DNA from: an uncultured Bacteroidia bacterium
GTDB taxonomy: Bacteria; Bacteroidota; Bacteroidia; Bacteroidales; UBA932
DNA length: 64,000 nt
Direction of reading: 5' to 3'
NCBI GenBank assembly: GCA_902778105.1
Contig: CACYWN010000009.1
Span: forward strand, 1 to 64,000
Position 1 is the first letter of the stretch, and each line of letters opens with the position of its first letter. Made by a program: the position numbers and the translations under genes. A model generated the notes under the pieces. It did not search any database. It worked only from the letters and a program-made list of their open reading frames with translations, and had not been told where the DNA came from. Of the stretch, positions 52,986 to 62,722 are shown piece after piece.

Positions 52986-54430
52986 CCTACCGATCCTTCA
53001 AGCGATACCTGTAAGAGTTTCTGTGCCTCCACCGCGAACTCCATCGGGAGGCGGGAGAGGACCTCCCGGGCATAGCCGTTGACAATCAAGCCCACCGCCT
53101 CCTCCGGGCCGATGCCCCGCTGGTTGCAGTAAAAGAGCTGGTCTTCACTGATTTTCGAAGTCGTGGCCTCATGCTCGACGACGGCCGTGGGATTGTCCGA
53201 GCGGATGACCGGGAAGGTATGGGCTCCGCACCTGGAGCCGATCAGGAGGCTGTCGCACTGGGAATAGTTGCGGGCGTTCTGCGCCCCGGCGTTCATCCGC
53301 ACGAGGCCACGGTAGCTGTTCTGGCTGCGCCCCGCGGAAATGCCCTTCGACACAATCCGGCTCTTGGTGTTCCGGCCGATATGGACCATCTTCGTTCCCG
53401 TATCGGCCTGCTGGTAGTTGTTCGTGACCGCAACGGAGTAGAACTCGGAGGCGGAATTGTCTCCCTTCAAAATGGTGGACGGGTACTTCCAGGTGATGGC
53501 GGAACCCGTTTCCACCTGCGTCCAGCTCAGATGCGCCCCGCTCCCCTTGCAGATACCGCGCTTGGTGACGAGGTTCAGGATGCCGCCCTTGCCGTCGGCA
53601 TCGCCGGGATACCAGTTCTGGACGGTGGAATACTTGACATCGGCATCCTTCTCCACGATGATTTCCACCACGGCGGCGTGAAGCTGCTGCTCATCGCGCA
53701 TCGGCGCGGTGCAGCCTTCCATATAACTCACGTACGAGCCTTCGTCGGCCACGATAAGCGTACGCTCGAACTGGCCGGTCCCGCGCGCATTGATCCGGAA
53801 ATAGCTCGAAAGGTCCATCGGGCAGCGAACGCCCTTGGGAATATAGCAGAACGAGCCGTCGGAGAATACGGCGCTGTTCAGGGCCGCGAAATAGTTGTCG
53901 CCGGAAGGGACCACGGTGGCGAGATACTTCCGCACCAGGTCTGGATGCTCCTTCACCGCCTCGGAGAACGAGCAGAAGATGATGCCCTTCTCCGCCAGGG
54001 TCTTCCGGAAGGTTGTCGTGACTGATACTGAGTCAAATACTGCATCGACGGCCACCACTCCCGCGAGTACGTCGCGTTCCTTCAGGGGAATACCCAGCTT
54101 TTCGAAAGTTTCCGCCAGTTTCGGGTCGATCTCCTTGGGCCGGTCCTTGTCCTTCTTGGGCGCCGCATAGTAGATGATGTCCTGGAAATCGATCGCCGGA
54201 AGGTCCAGGTGGGGCCACGTGGGCATCTCCATTCCCTGCCACTTCCGGAAGGCGTCCAGCCGGAACTCCAGCAGCCAGTCCGGTTCCTCCTTGAGGCGGG
54301 AAATCGTACGGATGATGTCCTCGTTCAGCCCTTTAGGGACGAACTCCTGCTCCACGTCCGTCACGAACCCCTCCTTGTATTCTCCGGAGGTGAATTCCTG
54401 TATGATGGTATTTTCGTCGTTTCGGTCCAT
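52982..54430 (-). CDS. sufB: Fe-S cluster assembly scaffold SufB
   Basis: 482 residues of normal length. Hallmarks are [83 protein letters not shown], and [20 protein letters not shown] (scaffold Cys). The start is ATG 54430, 6 bases after TATCTTTG at 54437-54444; the in-frame ATG at 54439 falls inside the promoter element and is excluded. First gene of sufB-pnuC-sufC-sufD. No sufS cysteine desulfurase follows. Confidence 0.96.
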   Translation of the reverse strand: MDRNDENTIIQEFTSGEYKEGFVTDVEQEFVPKGLNEDIIRTISRLKEEPDWLLEFRLDAFRKWQGMEMPTWPHLDLPAIDFQDIIYYAAPKKDKDRPKEIDPKLAETFEKLGIPLKERDVLAGVVAVDAVFDSVSVTTTFRKTLAEKGIIFCSFSEAVKEHPDLVRKYLATVVPSGDNYFAALNSAVFSDGSFCYIPKGVRCPMDLSSYFRINARGTGQFERTLIVADEGSYVSYMEGCTAPMRDEQQLHAAVVEIIVEKDADVKYSTVQNWYPGDADGKGGILNLVTKRGICKGSGAHLSWTQVETGSAITWKYPSTILKGDNSASEFYSVAVTNNYQQADTGTKMVHIGRNTKSRIVSKGISAGRSQNSYRGLVRMNAGAQNARNYSQCDSLLIGSRCGAHTFPVIRSDNPTAVVEHEATTSKISEDQLFYCNQRGIGPEEAVGLIVNGYAREVLSRLPMEFAVEAQKLLQVSLEGSVG

Positions 54431-54436
54431 AGGGTA

Positions 54437-54444
54437 CAAAGATA
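54437..54444 (-). promoter_or_regulatory. -7 element of the suf operon
   Basis: TATCTTTG on the minus strand ending 6 bases before the sufB ATG. The divergent element TATCTTTA for the next gene is at 54478-54485. Confidence 0.7.
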
Positions 54445-54477
54445 CGGCATCTTTTTCGGGATTTCAACCAAAAATCG

Positions 54478-54485
54478 TATCTTTA
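54478..54485 (+). promoter_or_regulatory. -7 element of the large surface lipoprotein gene
   Basis: TATCTTTA, one base off consensus, 8 bases before the ATG at 54494. Confidence 0.5.
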
Positions 54486-54493
54486 CATGCTGA

Positions 54494-57058
54494 ATGACCA
54501 CACGCATGCACCTGCATCCCATCCATCGGTTCCGGATTGCCCTCTGTCTGTTTTTAGGGCTGGCTTCCTGTGAGCCTTCTTCCCCGAAACTGGATGAAAT
54601 CCAGCGCCAGCTGGCGGCCCACGAGCAGGAAATCCAGGCTTTGAAGGCTGCCGTTGCCCGCATCAACCAGGACATCGCATCCCTCCAGTCCCTCCTGCAG
54701 GAAATCCAGGCGGGAGGTTACGTTTCCTCCGTCTCGGCGGAAGGGGAAGGTGACGTGGCGACCGGATACATCCTTTCTTTCAGCAACGGGCACGGAATCC
54801 GGCTCAGAACGGCTGCCGCCACGGACGGGACGGCCCCCTCCGTCAGCATCCGGGAAGTGGCCGACGGGCAGTTTTATTGGACCCTCAACGGAGACTGGCT
54901 CCGGGACAAGGACGGATCCAGGGTCCCGGCTAACGGGGAAGAGGGCACCCCGCTCCTGAAAGCCGACGATGGCACCTGGTCCGTTTCCCTGGACAGCGGG
55001 CGTACATGGGCCCCTGTTCCCGTGTCCTCCGCCGCTGGCATCTCCTTCCGCAGCGTCGACACATCCAACCCGGACTATGTCCTCATCACCCTGTCCGACG
55101 GAACGGTGCTCCAGCTTCCCACCTGGGCGGCCTTTGTCAGGCTGCGGAACCAGGTCAACCAGCTGAACACCAACCTCACCTCCCTCCAGGCCATCGTCCG
55201 CGCCCTGCAGGACCAGGACTATCTCCTCTCCTGCAGTCCGTTCATGGAAAACGGGGAGCAGGTGGGCTGGCTCCTGAGCTTTGCCAAAAGCGGGCTGGTC
55301 GTCCTGTACTCCGGAGCCGACGGGGAAGATGGCGTGACACCCCGTTTCAAGATTGAAGACGCCTACTGGTGGATTTCCTACGATGACGGGCAGACCTGGA
55401 CCCGGATGGACAAGGCGGTCGGAGAGGACGGGGACCGCTACATCAGCGACATGGATTTATCGGATGAGGCTTTCCTGACCCTGACCCTCTCCGACGGATC
55501 GGTCCTTTCCATCCCCCGTTTCCGTCCTTCCGATCTGGTCCTGGACCTCCCGGAAGGGGATGTCGCCATCCAGGCCGGCGAGACCCTTCCCGTCCGTTAT
55601 ACCGTTTCCGGCCCTTCTCCGGAGAGAATCACCGTCACGGCAGCCTCGGACGGCCATTATCTGGCACGGGTGGAGAAGCAGTCCGATACGGAAGGCTGGA
55701 TCCTCGTCACGGCACCGAATCCTTTCATGGACGGCTATGTCATCGCCCTGCTGGATGACGGGGACGGCTATTCGTCGATGCGCGTCATCCAGTTCTGCCA
55801 GCGGGAAATGACCCTTACCGAGGGCCCCGTTTACCGGATGGATGCCGATGGCGGGACCATCACCATCCCCTGGGCCGGCAACTATGCTTTCACGGCCGAC
55901 ACGGAAGCCCCCTGGATCCACCCGGTCCGGACGCGGGCCGCTTTCAGCGGCGAAATCGTCCTGTCCGTCGATCCGAATCCCACGGAGGCTCCCCGGACGG
56001 GTATCGTCCGGCTCCACCCGGAAGAGAATCCGGCGTACACGGCCCTGGAACTGGTCATCCGGGAAGCCACCGCCTCCGTTCAGCCGCTGGAATCCCTGGC
56101 GATGACCATGACCGTCCGTCCCTCGTTTGCCAATGACTTTACCGTCGTCCTTCCTTTCCGGGGAGAGGCCCGCTGTTCCGTCGATTGGGGAGACGGCCAT
56201 GTCGACCACTTCGATGATGATCTCGGGGAGGCCTGGATCCAGCACGCCTATTCCATTTCCGAGCCGGCGGACTATGTGGTTTCCGTCTCGGGAACGGCGG
56301 AACGGATGGATGCGCGGGAAATCCCGCAGAAAGCCGGTATCGTTTCCGTGGAGCACTGGGGCAATCTCGGCGTCCAATCCGTAGACCATGCCTTCGCCCA
56401 ACTCACCAGCCTCCGGTCGGTGTGCGCCGATACGGACGGTTTCTTTTCGCAGATTACCGACTGCGCCAGCCTGTTTGAAGGATGTGTCTCGCTGGACAAC
56501 CTGCCCGGCGGCCTCTTCCGGAGCGGAACGGACATCCGGTCCTTCGAGAATGCCTTCTCCGGCTGCAGCGGACTTACATCCGTATCGGCCGACCTGCTGG
56601 AAGGATGCGGAAACGCCACCGAATTCTCCAACATGTTCCTCCGGTGCAGCAACTTAGAGGCGCTGCCGGAAGGGCTTTTCCGTCCCTGCCCCAAGGCCCG
56701 GCGCTTCTTCCAGACATTCCATCTGAGCGGCCTGACGGACATTCCGGAGAACCTCTTCGCCCCGTGCCCGGACATCGAAGACCTGGAAGCCGCCTTCCGG
56801 GAATGCGTCAACCTGACCTCCCTCCCCGCCGGCCTGTTCGACCACAACCGACGCATCCGGATCTTCGCCCTCACCTTCTGGGGCTGCTGGGATCTCCGCG
56901 GAGAATCCCCCTACACGCTTGTGGACGGGCAGAAGGTCCACCTGTATGAGCGTTCCGCCCATCCCGACCATTTCGTCGCACCCGTCCGGTACGAGGAGTG
57001 TTTCAACATGGAAGGGTTGGAGGACAGCGAGGCCATACGGGAGGCGGGGTGGTGGTAG
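54494..57058 (+). CDS. Large surface lipoprotein: coiled coil, DUF4988-like, BACON-like and BspA-like repeats
   Basis: 854 residues. Lipobox CLFLGLASCEPS; coiled coil at about 32-72; two DUF4988-like blocks to about residue 350 (FYWTLNGDWLRDKDGSRVP, WWISYDDGQTWTRMDKAVGEDGD); a BACON-like domain at about 440-535; a PKD-like domain (CSVDWGDGHVDHFDDD); then BspA-like leucine-rich repeats of the F-x2-C-x2-L-x2-LP-x-GLF type from about residue 630. Such proteins are displayed on the cell surface and bind host or glycan ligands. Met 5 (54506) is an alternative start. Confidence 0.85.
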   Translation: MTTRMHLHPIHRFRIALCLFLGLASCEPSSPKLDEIQRQLAAHEQEIQALKAAVARINQDIASLQSLLQEIQAGGYVSSVSAEGEGDVATGYILSFSNGHGIRLRTAAATDGTAPSVSIREVADGQFYWTLNGDWLRDKDGSRVPANGEEGTPLLKADDGTWSVSLDSGRTWAPVPVSSAAGISFRSVDTSNPDYVLITLSDGTVLQLPTWAAFVRLRNQVNQLNTNLTSLQAIVRALQDQDYLLSCSPFMENGEQVGWLLSFAKSGLVVLYSGADGEDGVTPRFKIEDAYWWISYDDGQTWTRMDKAVGEDGDRYISDMDLSDEAFLTLTLSDGSVLSIPRFRPSDLVLDLPEGDVAIQAGETLPVRYTVSGPSPERITVTAASDGHYLARVEKQSDTEGWILVTAPNPFMDGYVIALLDDGDGYSSMRVIQFCQREMTLTEGPVYRMDADGGTITIPWAGNYAFTADTEAPWIHPVRTRAAFSGEIVLSVDPNPTEAPRTGIVRLHPEENPAYTALELVIREATASVQPLESLAMTMTVRPSFANDFTVVLPFRGEARCSVDWGDGHVDHFDDDLGEAWIQHAYSISEPADYVVSVSGTAERMDAREIPQKAGIVSVEHWGNLGVQSVDHAFAQLTSLRSVCADTDGFFSQITDCASLFEGCVSLDNLPGGLFRSGTDIRSFENAFSGCSGLTSVSADLLEGCGNATEFSNMFLRCSNLEALPEGLFRPCPKARRFFQTFHLSGLTDIPENLFAPCPDIEDLEAAFRECVNLTSLPAGLFDHNRRIRIFALTFWGCWDLRGESPYTLVDGQKVHLYERSAHPDHFVAPVRYEECFNMEGLEDSEAIREAGWW

Positions 57059-57097
57059 GAGCGTTTGCCCGTAGAATGGAAGCGCCTCATCGAATGA

Positions 57098-57149
57098 CAG
57101 TTACGCAAAAACGTCCGGGATGTTTCGCCCAGTCGTTTTTGTGTAACTG
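57098..57149 (+). terminator. Long hairpin after the surface lipoprotein gene
   Basis: CAGTTACGCAAAAACG (57098-57113) pairs with CGTTTTTGTGTAACTG (57134-57149) with one mismatch. Outer segments TGACA/TGTCA and TGGAAGC/GCTTCCA (about 57078-57172) extend the dyad with bulges. It may terminate transcription, but there is no simple T-run after the outer stem. Confidence 0.55.
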
Positions 57150-57314
57150 CCTAATTGTCAGAAGCTTCCATTTCACAGAGCTTTTGTCGCCAGTAGCTTT
57201 ATCGCAGCCGGATGAAAGGAGTCTTGGCGAAATGAACCTAAATGAACAAAACCCACATCGTTCAGAACCCGTACATTTGATGACAATGTCCATTTACACG
57301 TTCTTACTAAAGAA

Positions 57315-58634
57315 ATGAAAAAGCTTGCTATTTACGCAATCACCTGCCTAATCTGCCTATGCTGTTCCGTCACGATGCTTTTGGGACAGAATTCGAAACC
57401 CCTTCCCGAGTGGCTTGATGGAACATGGCTCGCCGCCGGGGAAGTGTACCAGATTCTGGGTCCGTCTGTAAGAATCCTGACGGACGAAGGGACTACTGTC
57501 ACCCGCGGGACCCTTACCATCGATGCAAACTTGCGGCTCATCATTGACGGCAACCGAAGCTCAGTGATGCTTTTGCCTCAAGAAAAGACTCTTGTCTACT
57601 ACACCAATCCGAGTTTTCATTTCCCTAAATACGAGGACCTCCAACTGCCAGAAGAGAAGGCCTCTATCATAGGGACTTGGGTGTACGATTGGGGCGAAGA
57701 AGATTCATACAGTGTCACTTTTACGGACAAGACAATCACCATCAAGGACAACGGCCGGATTGTGAATTCCGGGAAGTTTTTTCTTGATGGCGTATTCGTC
57801 AATGTCTATTGGGATAGACCGAATGACTCTGGACAGGATTCTTTTATGTTCGACGGGAGCCTGTGCATAGAAGGGGGCGATTGTCTGGTCAAAAAAGAGG
57901 AGAGAAAGAGCTTCAACCCAAAAGACTATGATTGGGTAAAAGGGGAATGGTTTGGAAAGGGCGAGCCTTACAACTACCTCTATGCCACCCGTGTAATCAT
58001 TACCGATTTCTACTGGCAAATTGCCAATAATGAGGATGCGGAACCGGCACAGCGGGTTTTACAAACGGAAAAAAGACCCTACACAATAAAACTCCATCAC
58101 AGTTCTATGGGCAGCGCTTTTGGACCTGTCATCTGTGATTCCGAGGAGGAAGACATTATCTGGATATCCGACGACAAACAGACACTCTGGGTCGAAGCCT
58201 CCCAATATGAGTCTTATCCATTGCAACGAGTCCAGCAATCCCTGTCACCATCAGTGCACAATGACATGTCCGACGGAGTTAACGGAGATCTCTCTTTCAG
58301 CAGGGATGACGCCCCCGTCCCCTTCCAACTCGCCGAGGTCAAGCCCTCCTTCAACGGCGGTGACGCCAATGAATTCTCAAAATGGGTCAACTCCCAACTC
58401 ATTTATCCCGAAACTGCCAAGAAAAACGGCATCCAGGGGCGGGTGAAAACCCAGTTTATCATTGACAGCGACGGGAGTGTCATCAATGTCAAGGTTCTTA
58501 ATGGCGTCGATCCCTCTCTCGACGCAGAAGCCGTCCGGGTCATTTCCGGTTCTCCGAAGTGGAAACCCGGAGAGGCAGATGGTAAACCCGTGCGCGTTTC
58601 TTATACCTTCCCGGTCATATTCCAACTGCGATAA
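57315..58634 (+). CDS. Exported protein with C-terminal TonB domain
   Basis: 439 residues. A signal peptide (ITCLICLCCSVTMLLGQ), about 300 residues of beta-rich sequence with repeated GTW-x-AxGE / GEWFGKGEP motifs, and a TonB-C domain at the end (FSKWVNSQLIYPETAKKNGIQGRVKTQFIIDSDGSV, GVDPSLDAEAVRVISGSPKWKPGEADGKPV). Unlike true TonB it has a cleavable signal and no Pro-rich membrane-anchored arm, so it cannot link to ExbB/ExbD in the standard way. Function unknown. Confidence 0.85.
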   Translation: MKKLAIYAITCLICLCCSVTMLLGQNSKPLPEWLDGTWLAAGEVYQILGPSVRILTDEGTTVTRGTLTIDANLRLIIDGNRSSVMLLPQEKTLVYYTNPSFHFPKYEDLQLPEEKASIIGTWVYDWGEEDSYSVTFTDKTITIKDNGRIVNSGKFFLDGVFVNVYWDRPNDSGQDSFMFDGSLCIEGGDCLVKKEERKSFNPKDYDWVKGEWFGKGEPYNYLYATRVIITDFYWQIANNEDAEPAQRVLQTEKRPYTIKLHHSSMGSAFGPVICDSEEEDIIWISDDKQTLWVEASQYESYPLQRVQQSLSPSVHNDMSDGVNGDLSFSRDDAPVPFQLAEVKPSFNGGDANEFSKWVNSQLIYPETAKKNGIQGRVKTQFIIDSDGSVINVKVLNGVDPSLDAEAVRVISGSPKWKPGEADGKPVRVSYTFPVIFQLR

Positions 58635-58650
58635 TTCATTCTCCAACAAC

Positions 58651-58794
58651 ATGGAACAGAATACCCCTAACACAGCTACACACGCCTACATGGCACCCGC
58701 CTTCCGGATTCTTATCCTCTCTTCCGAGATTAATTTCCTCGCCAGCAACACCGAGCCCATTATCGATGACGGAGAAGAGCACGGCTGGGATTAG
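58651..58794 (+). CDS. Small conserved-type peptide (47 residues)
   Basis: MEQNTPNTATHAYMAPAF start, then RILILSSEINFLASNTEPIIDDGEEHGWD. It fits the style of short Bacteroidales ORFs found next to cell-surface lipoprotein genes: a Tyr-Met-x-Pro start, a hydrophobic beta segment, an FLASN turn and an acidic end with GWD. It lies between the TonB-C gene and the fimbrillin-like lipoprotein and has no signal peptide. Role unknown. Confidence 0.6.
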   Translation: MEQNTPNTATHAYMAPAFRILILSSEINFLASNTEPIIDDGEEHGWD

Positions 58795-58815
58795 TATATC
58801 GCAAGAAACCACATA

Positions 58816-61677
58816 ATGACCATGAAACAGATTCTGCTTCGTACCTGCCTGGCAGCCGGACTGGCCAGCCTGGCCCTTTCCTGTTCCCTGCAGGAATCCG
58901 ACATCCTGGACGCTTTCTCCCCGGGAGACCGCTTCTACGCCCGGATCGAATCCTCCGACGGACCGGACACCAAAGTATATGCCGACGACAAACTCCGGGT
59001 CCTCTGGGATGCGGAAGACCATATCTCGATTTTCAACAAATACACATATAACCAGGAATACCGTTTCGCCGGAAAGACCGGTGACAATTCCGGTGCATTC
59101 AAGATCGTCCCCAACGACGACTTCGTCACGGGAAACGAACTGGACCTGGTCTACGCGGTATACCCATACCAGGAATCCACCAGCATCGACAATGACGGGG
59201 TGCTGACCGTCACCCTGCCGGCCACCCAGGCCTACCGGGAAAATTCATTTGGCCGGGGAGCCAACACGATGGTCTCCTGTACGGCGAACAACCAGTTGTT
59301 GTTCAAGAATATCGGTGGCTACCTGAGTCTGAAACTGTACGGAGAAAACGTTTCCGTCTCTTCCATTTCCATCAAAGGCAACAAGGGAGAGCCGCTTGCC
59401 GGAGAGGCGGTTGTGGTCTCGACGACGAATGCCGTCCCGACACTCACGATGTCCCCGCAGGCAACGACAGAGATTACCTTGCGCATGGACGAACCGGTCA
59501 AACTCGGGACAACAGCCGAGGACGCAACCGTTTTCTGGCTGGTCATCCCCCCTGTCACCTTTGAAGAAGGCTTTACGCTGACGGTCGCCAACAGCGCCGG
59601 TGACACCTTTGTGAAATCCACGACCAAACCGTTCAGCCTCTCGAGAAACACGCTGTCCAGAATGTCCGCATTGAAGGTTGACCTCAAAGACACCGCGGAC
59701 CCTGTCGAATCCACCTTGGCGGAAATCGCGGATTGTGCCGACGGAACCCTTGTCAAGACCGGCCCTGTCAAGGTCATGGCCGAGAGCACCTTGGGCGTTA
59801 TCATTGCCGATGAAACAGGATTGTCCTTCCTCTTCTCCAGAACACCCCTGAACGCATTTGTAGGGGACATGATCCGGCTTGTCGCCCATAAGTCAACCTA
59901 CCGCAGCCTCCCGGAGTTGCAGGAAATCCAATCCCTGGAAGTCCTGTCGACGGGGAATGCCGTTTCCTATCCCGCCCCGGAGGATATCTCGTCACGGGCA
60001 GACTTCGGTGATCCTTTCTTCACTCAGTTCCGGTATGTTTCGTTTGAAGGCAATCTGCGCTCCTGGCAAACCGGGAATTACGGGGTAAGTTATTTCATCC
60101 AGCATACGGAGGACCCGTCCCTTCCCGACTTCTATCTGTTCTATCCTTCCGATTATCAGAATCCCGAAGGCTATTACCAGGGAGACCACGTCCAGGCAAC
60201 CGGTTATTTCGCCGGTTTCAACGGAGACATCAACAACCTGTGCATCATTATCACGTCCATGACCGTTACTCACAAAGACATGGATGAATCCTTGATCCCT
60301 CACAACCAGATATGGTATACTACGGACAATGGAAACATCTTCAACAAGAGTGACGATTGTCATTTTTATAACAACGACGGAGAGGAATTGAGTTTTACCC
60401 AAACATGGGATGGCACAAAATGGATAATGACATTCTCCGACGATATCAGCTATTGGGAAGGAGACTGGTTCTACGTAACGAGTTCCGATTCCCGCCTCGT
60501 GTCCCTGGGCGTCCCTTCAAGTTTGGATCCGGAGAGGATGACAAAAGCCGGATTCTATCAGAAATCATTTTCCGGAGACTATGTTTCCACCATCGAGCGT
60601 TTCTATGGCCAGTATGAAGGAATTGCGGATCAAGGACATCTGTTCTTGACCGGAAAAGACTTGTACATGCTAAGCGGCATCGCATCTGCTTACGAGGGTA
60701 CGCTTTCCATTCCTGAAGGTACTACTGAGATTGGAGGCTATGCTTTTGTTGGAAGTAAAGCCAAAATAATCATTCTTCCTTCAACAATTAAATTGATCGA
60801 TGATTTTGCGTTTGAGAACTGCTATGATATAACCGACCTCTATTGTTATGCAGAAATCTGCCCACAGTTTAACCATAGCAGCAGTATCTGGACATATGTG
60901 CAAGGCACATCGGGTGTTTTACACTATCCCGCCGAAAGTGATTACGCTCAATTCCCCGTGCCGTGGGGATGGTCAAAAGTGGCAGACTTGCCGAATTGGG
61001 ACGGCTTCCGGCTGAAGGCCACCTCCGACAACACGGTTTTGGTGCTGACCCATAATTCTTTGGACAAGTACCCCGGCAGGGATCTGTTTTACTCCTTCAA
61101 TACCCTTGATTGGGTGAAGTGGGAATATAACACCGAGGTCACTTTGAATCTGAACCAAAACCTCTACCTGAAAGGAAACGTGATTTTTGGCGACACCTGC
61201 AGAATCGAGGCCAAGAGCGGCACTGCCTATGGTAGCGGATATATCTGTTCCCTGTTTGACAACGGCACTGACTATGCTTCTACCACCATTCCTGCGCAGG
61301 CCCTGCAGGATGTCTTTGTCAAAGATGGCGGAATAACCGGAGAATTAAGGTTCCCGGATGTAGTCAAGGAAATTGGAACAAAGAGGTTGTATAATTACAC
61401 ATGCCACGGTCCCTGGTGGACCTCGGTCATTCTTCCAAGCGAACTTGAACTCATCGGTGGAACTTGCTTCGAAGGAAACAGGATGACGGAGATTACCATT
61501 CCGAAAACGGTGAAGTACATCGGAGATGCCGCCTACAATGGCTGCCACCTATTGTCTACTGTGTACTTTACCGGAACAGTCGCAGAGTGGGAAGCCATTG
61601 AAAAGGGTGATTACAGGTGGGAGGATGGGCCTCCTGCGACAACCGTAACCTGTACGGATGGCGAGGCCGCATTCTAG
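58816..61677 (+). CDS. Fimbrillin-like lipoprotein with OB-fold-like and leucine-rich-repeat regions
   Basis: 953 residues. Lipobox LASLALSCSLQE. Residues about 30-290 have the two-domain fimbrillin-like style (VYADDKLRVLWDAEDHISIFN, VYAVYPYQESTS, LLFKNIGGYLSLKLYG). About 295-460 resembles an exported OB-fold (DUF5689/YtkA-like) region. From about residue 610 BspA-type repeats appear (GTLSIPEGTTEIGGYAFVGSKAKIIILPSTIKLIDDFAFENC in part, EITIPKTVKYIGDAAYNGC). A surface adhesin is likely. Codon use is more AT-rich after about 60700, so the repeat region may have been acquired separately. Confidence 0.82.
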   Translation: MTMKQILLRTCLAAGLASLALSCSLQESDILDAFSPGDRFYARIESSDGPDTKVYADDKLRVLWDAEDHISIFNKYTYNQEYRFAGKTGDNSGAFKIVPNDDFVTGNELDLVYAVYPYQESTSIDNDGVLTVTLPATQAYRENSFGRGANTMVSCTANNQLLFKNIGGYLSLKLYGENVSVSSISIKGNKGEPLAGEAVVVSTTNAVPTLTMSPQATTEITLRMDEPVKLGTTAEDATVFWLVIPPVTFEEGFTLTVANSAGDTFVKSTTKPFSLSRNTLSRMSALKVDLKDTADPVESTLAEIADCADGTLVKTGPVKVMAESTLGVIIADETGLSFLFSRTPLNAFVGDMIRLVAHKSTYRSLPELQEIQSLEVLSTGNAVSYPAPEDISSRADFGDPFFTQFRYVSFEGNLRSWQTGNYGVSYFIQHTEDPSLPDFYLFYPSDYQNPEGYYQGDHVQATGYFAGFNGDINNLCIIITSMTVTHKDMDESLIPHNQIWYTTDNGNIFNKSDDCHFYNNDGEELSFTQTWDGTKWIMTFSDDISYWEGDWFYVTSSDSRLVSLGVPSSLDPERMTKAGFYQKSFSGDYVSTIERFYGQYEGIADQGHLFLTGKDLYMLSGIASAYEGTLSIPEGTTEIGGYAFVGSKAKIIILPSTIKLIDDFAFENCYDITDLYCYAEICPQFNHSSSIWTYVQGTSGVLHYPAESDYAQFPVPWGWSKVADLPNWDGFRLKATSDNTVLVLTHNSLDKYPGRDLFYSFNTLDWVKWEYNTEVTLNLNQNLYLKGNVIFGDTCRIEAKSGTAYGSGYICSLFDNGTDYASTTIPAQALQDVFVKDGGITGELRFPDVVKEIGTKRLYNYTCHGPWWTSVILPSELELIGGTCFEGNRMTEITIPKTVKYIGDAAYNGCHLLSTVYFTGTVAEWEAIEKGDYRWEDGPPATTVTCTDGEAAF

Positions 61678-61716
61678 GTTCAAGTCCTCAGTATGGTACA
61701 TTGAATACAATTACCA

Positions 61717-61766
61717 GGAAGATGTTCCAAAACCCCTCCGGATTTCGGAACATCTTCCTATCTTTG
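61717..61766 (+). promoter_or_regulatory. Hairpin joined directly to a -7 element
   Basis: GGAAGATGTTCC (61717-61728) and GGAACATCTTCC (61747-61758) form a perfect 12-bp stem. The next base starts TATCTTTG (61759-61766), which ends 5 bases before the ATG at 61772. The hairpin can end the previous transcript and occupies the spacer/-33 zone of the next promoter. Confidence 0.65.
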
Positions 61767-61771
61767 CCCTT

Positions 61772-62146
61772 ATGAAACCTAGACTCCTCCTGATTGTTGC
61801 ACTGAGCCTGCTTCTCTCCTGCACTCGCACCCCCGCGCCGGAGCCTTTCCTGACGCCGGAATTCGAGCAGGTGCTTTTGGACGAGCATGTTCCGGGAGAG
61901 GTGACCATCACCTGCCGGATGAGCTCGATGGAGCAGATTACCGAGTACGGGATGTATTATACCGCCGATTTGGAGCAGCCGGAGGAGAAGTGGCGGGGAG
62001 TGTCCGGAACCAGGGTGGGAGAGGATTCCTTCGCTGTTGCACTGAAGGATCTCGCGCCGGGGGCGACCTACGCCTACCGGCTGTACATCGGCAACGGACG
62101 GACACGGACCTCATCGGCCCGGAATTATTACACGGTACCCGAATAA
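61772..62146 (+). CDS. Small lipoprotein with fibronectin III-like domain
   Basis: 124 residues. Lipobox LSLLLSCTRTP; the rest forms one FN3-like sandwich (GEVTITCRMSSMEQITEYGMYYTAD, FAVALKDLAPGATYAYRLYIGNGRTRTSSARNYYT). Its role cannot be told. Its stop directly abuts the ATG of the next gene (TAAATG), so the two are translated together. Confidence 0.8.
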   Translation: MKPRLLLIVALSLLLSCTRTPAPEPFLTPEFEQVLLDEHVPGEVTITCRMSSMEQITEYGMYYTADLEQPEEKWRGVSGTRVGEDSFAVALKDLAPGATYAYRLYIGNGRTRTSSARNYYTVPE

Positions 62147-62722
62147 ATGGAAAACAAGACCATCCCCGAGCTCCAGAGCCTGCTGGATGCCGTGGAGAAG
62201 AAATACGGACGCCCCATCGCGGCCCACAACGATTTCAACACCCTGTCGGTGGTGCTGGACCACGAATGCCACGAAATCCTTTCCTCCTCCACGCTCAAGC
62301 GGCTCTGGGGGTACGTGTCCCTCAGGACGACACCCCGGAAATCCACCCTGGATATCCTGTCCAAATACGTGGGATACAAGAACTTCAGCGATTTCCGGAC
62401 CTCCCGTCTCGGAAAGTTGGACGATACCTCCGGATACCTGGAGACCTCTTACCTGCCCGCCGATGAGATTCCGGACGGCGGTATCCTCCGCATCGGATGG
62501 GAACCTGACCGACTCTTGCTGATCCGGCGGATCGGACCCATCCTATTCGAAGTCGTCGAAAGCCACAACTCCAAATTGAAGGTCGGAGACCGCTTCGAAG
62601 CCTCCTGCTTTTTCAAAGGCCTGCCGTTGATTCTGCCAACAGTTTACCGGAGCGGAGAAAAACTCCCCTCCTTCATCGCCGGAAAGGAAAAAGGGTTGAA
62701 CCTGTTGCAGATTGAGCCTTAG
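62147..62722 (+). CDS. Unrecognised protein with HTH-like N-terminus
   Basis: 191 residues, no signal peptide. The first 85 residues are helical and contain SSSTLKRLWGYVS followed by RKSTLDILSKYVGYKNFSDF, which looks like a helix-turn-helix-type DNA-binding unit seen in Bacteroidales hypothetical proteins. The last 100 are beta-rich (GILRIGWEPDRLLLIRRIG, LKVGDRFEASCFFKGLPLILP). It follows a lipoprotein gene without a gap and overlaps the convergent kinase gene by 4 bases at the stop codons. A regulatory role is a guess. Confidence 0.7.
   Translation: MENKTIPELQSLLDAVEKKYGRPIAAHNDFNTLSVVLDHECHEILSSSTLKRLWGYVSLRTTPRKSTLDILSKYVGYKNFSDFRTSRLGKLDDTSGYLETSYLPADEIPDGGILRIGWEPDRLLLIRRIGPILFEVVESHNSKLKVGDRFEASCFFKGLPLILPTVYRSGEKLPSFIAGKEKGLNLLQIEP

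Noticed and set aside
50979-54430. Missing sufS considered as evidence of a non-functional Suf system
   Set aside because: A cysteine desulfurase gene may be elsewhere in the genome; its absence from the window proves nothing.
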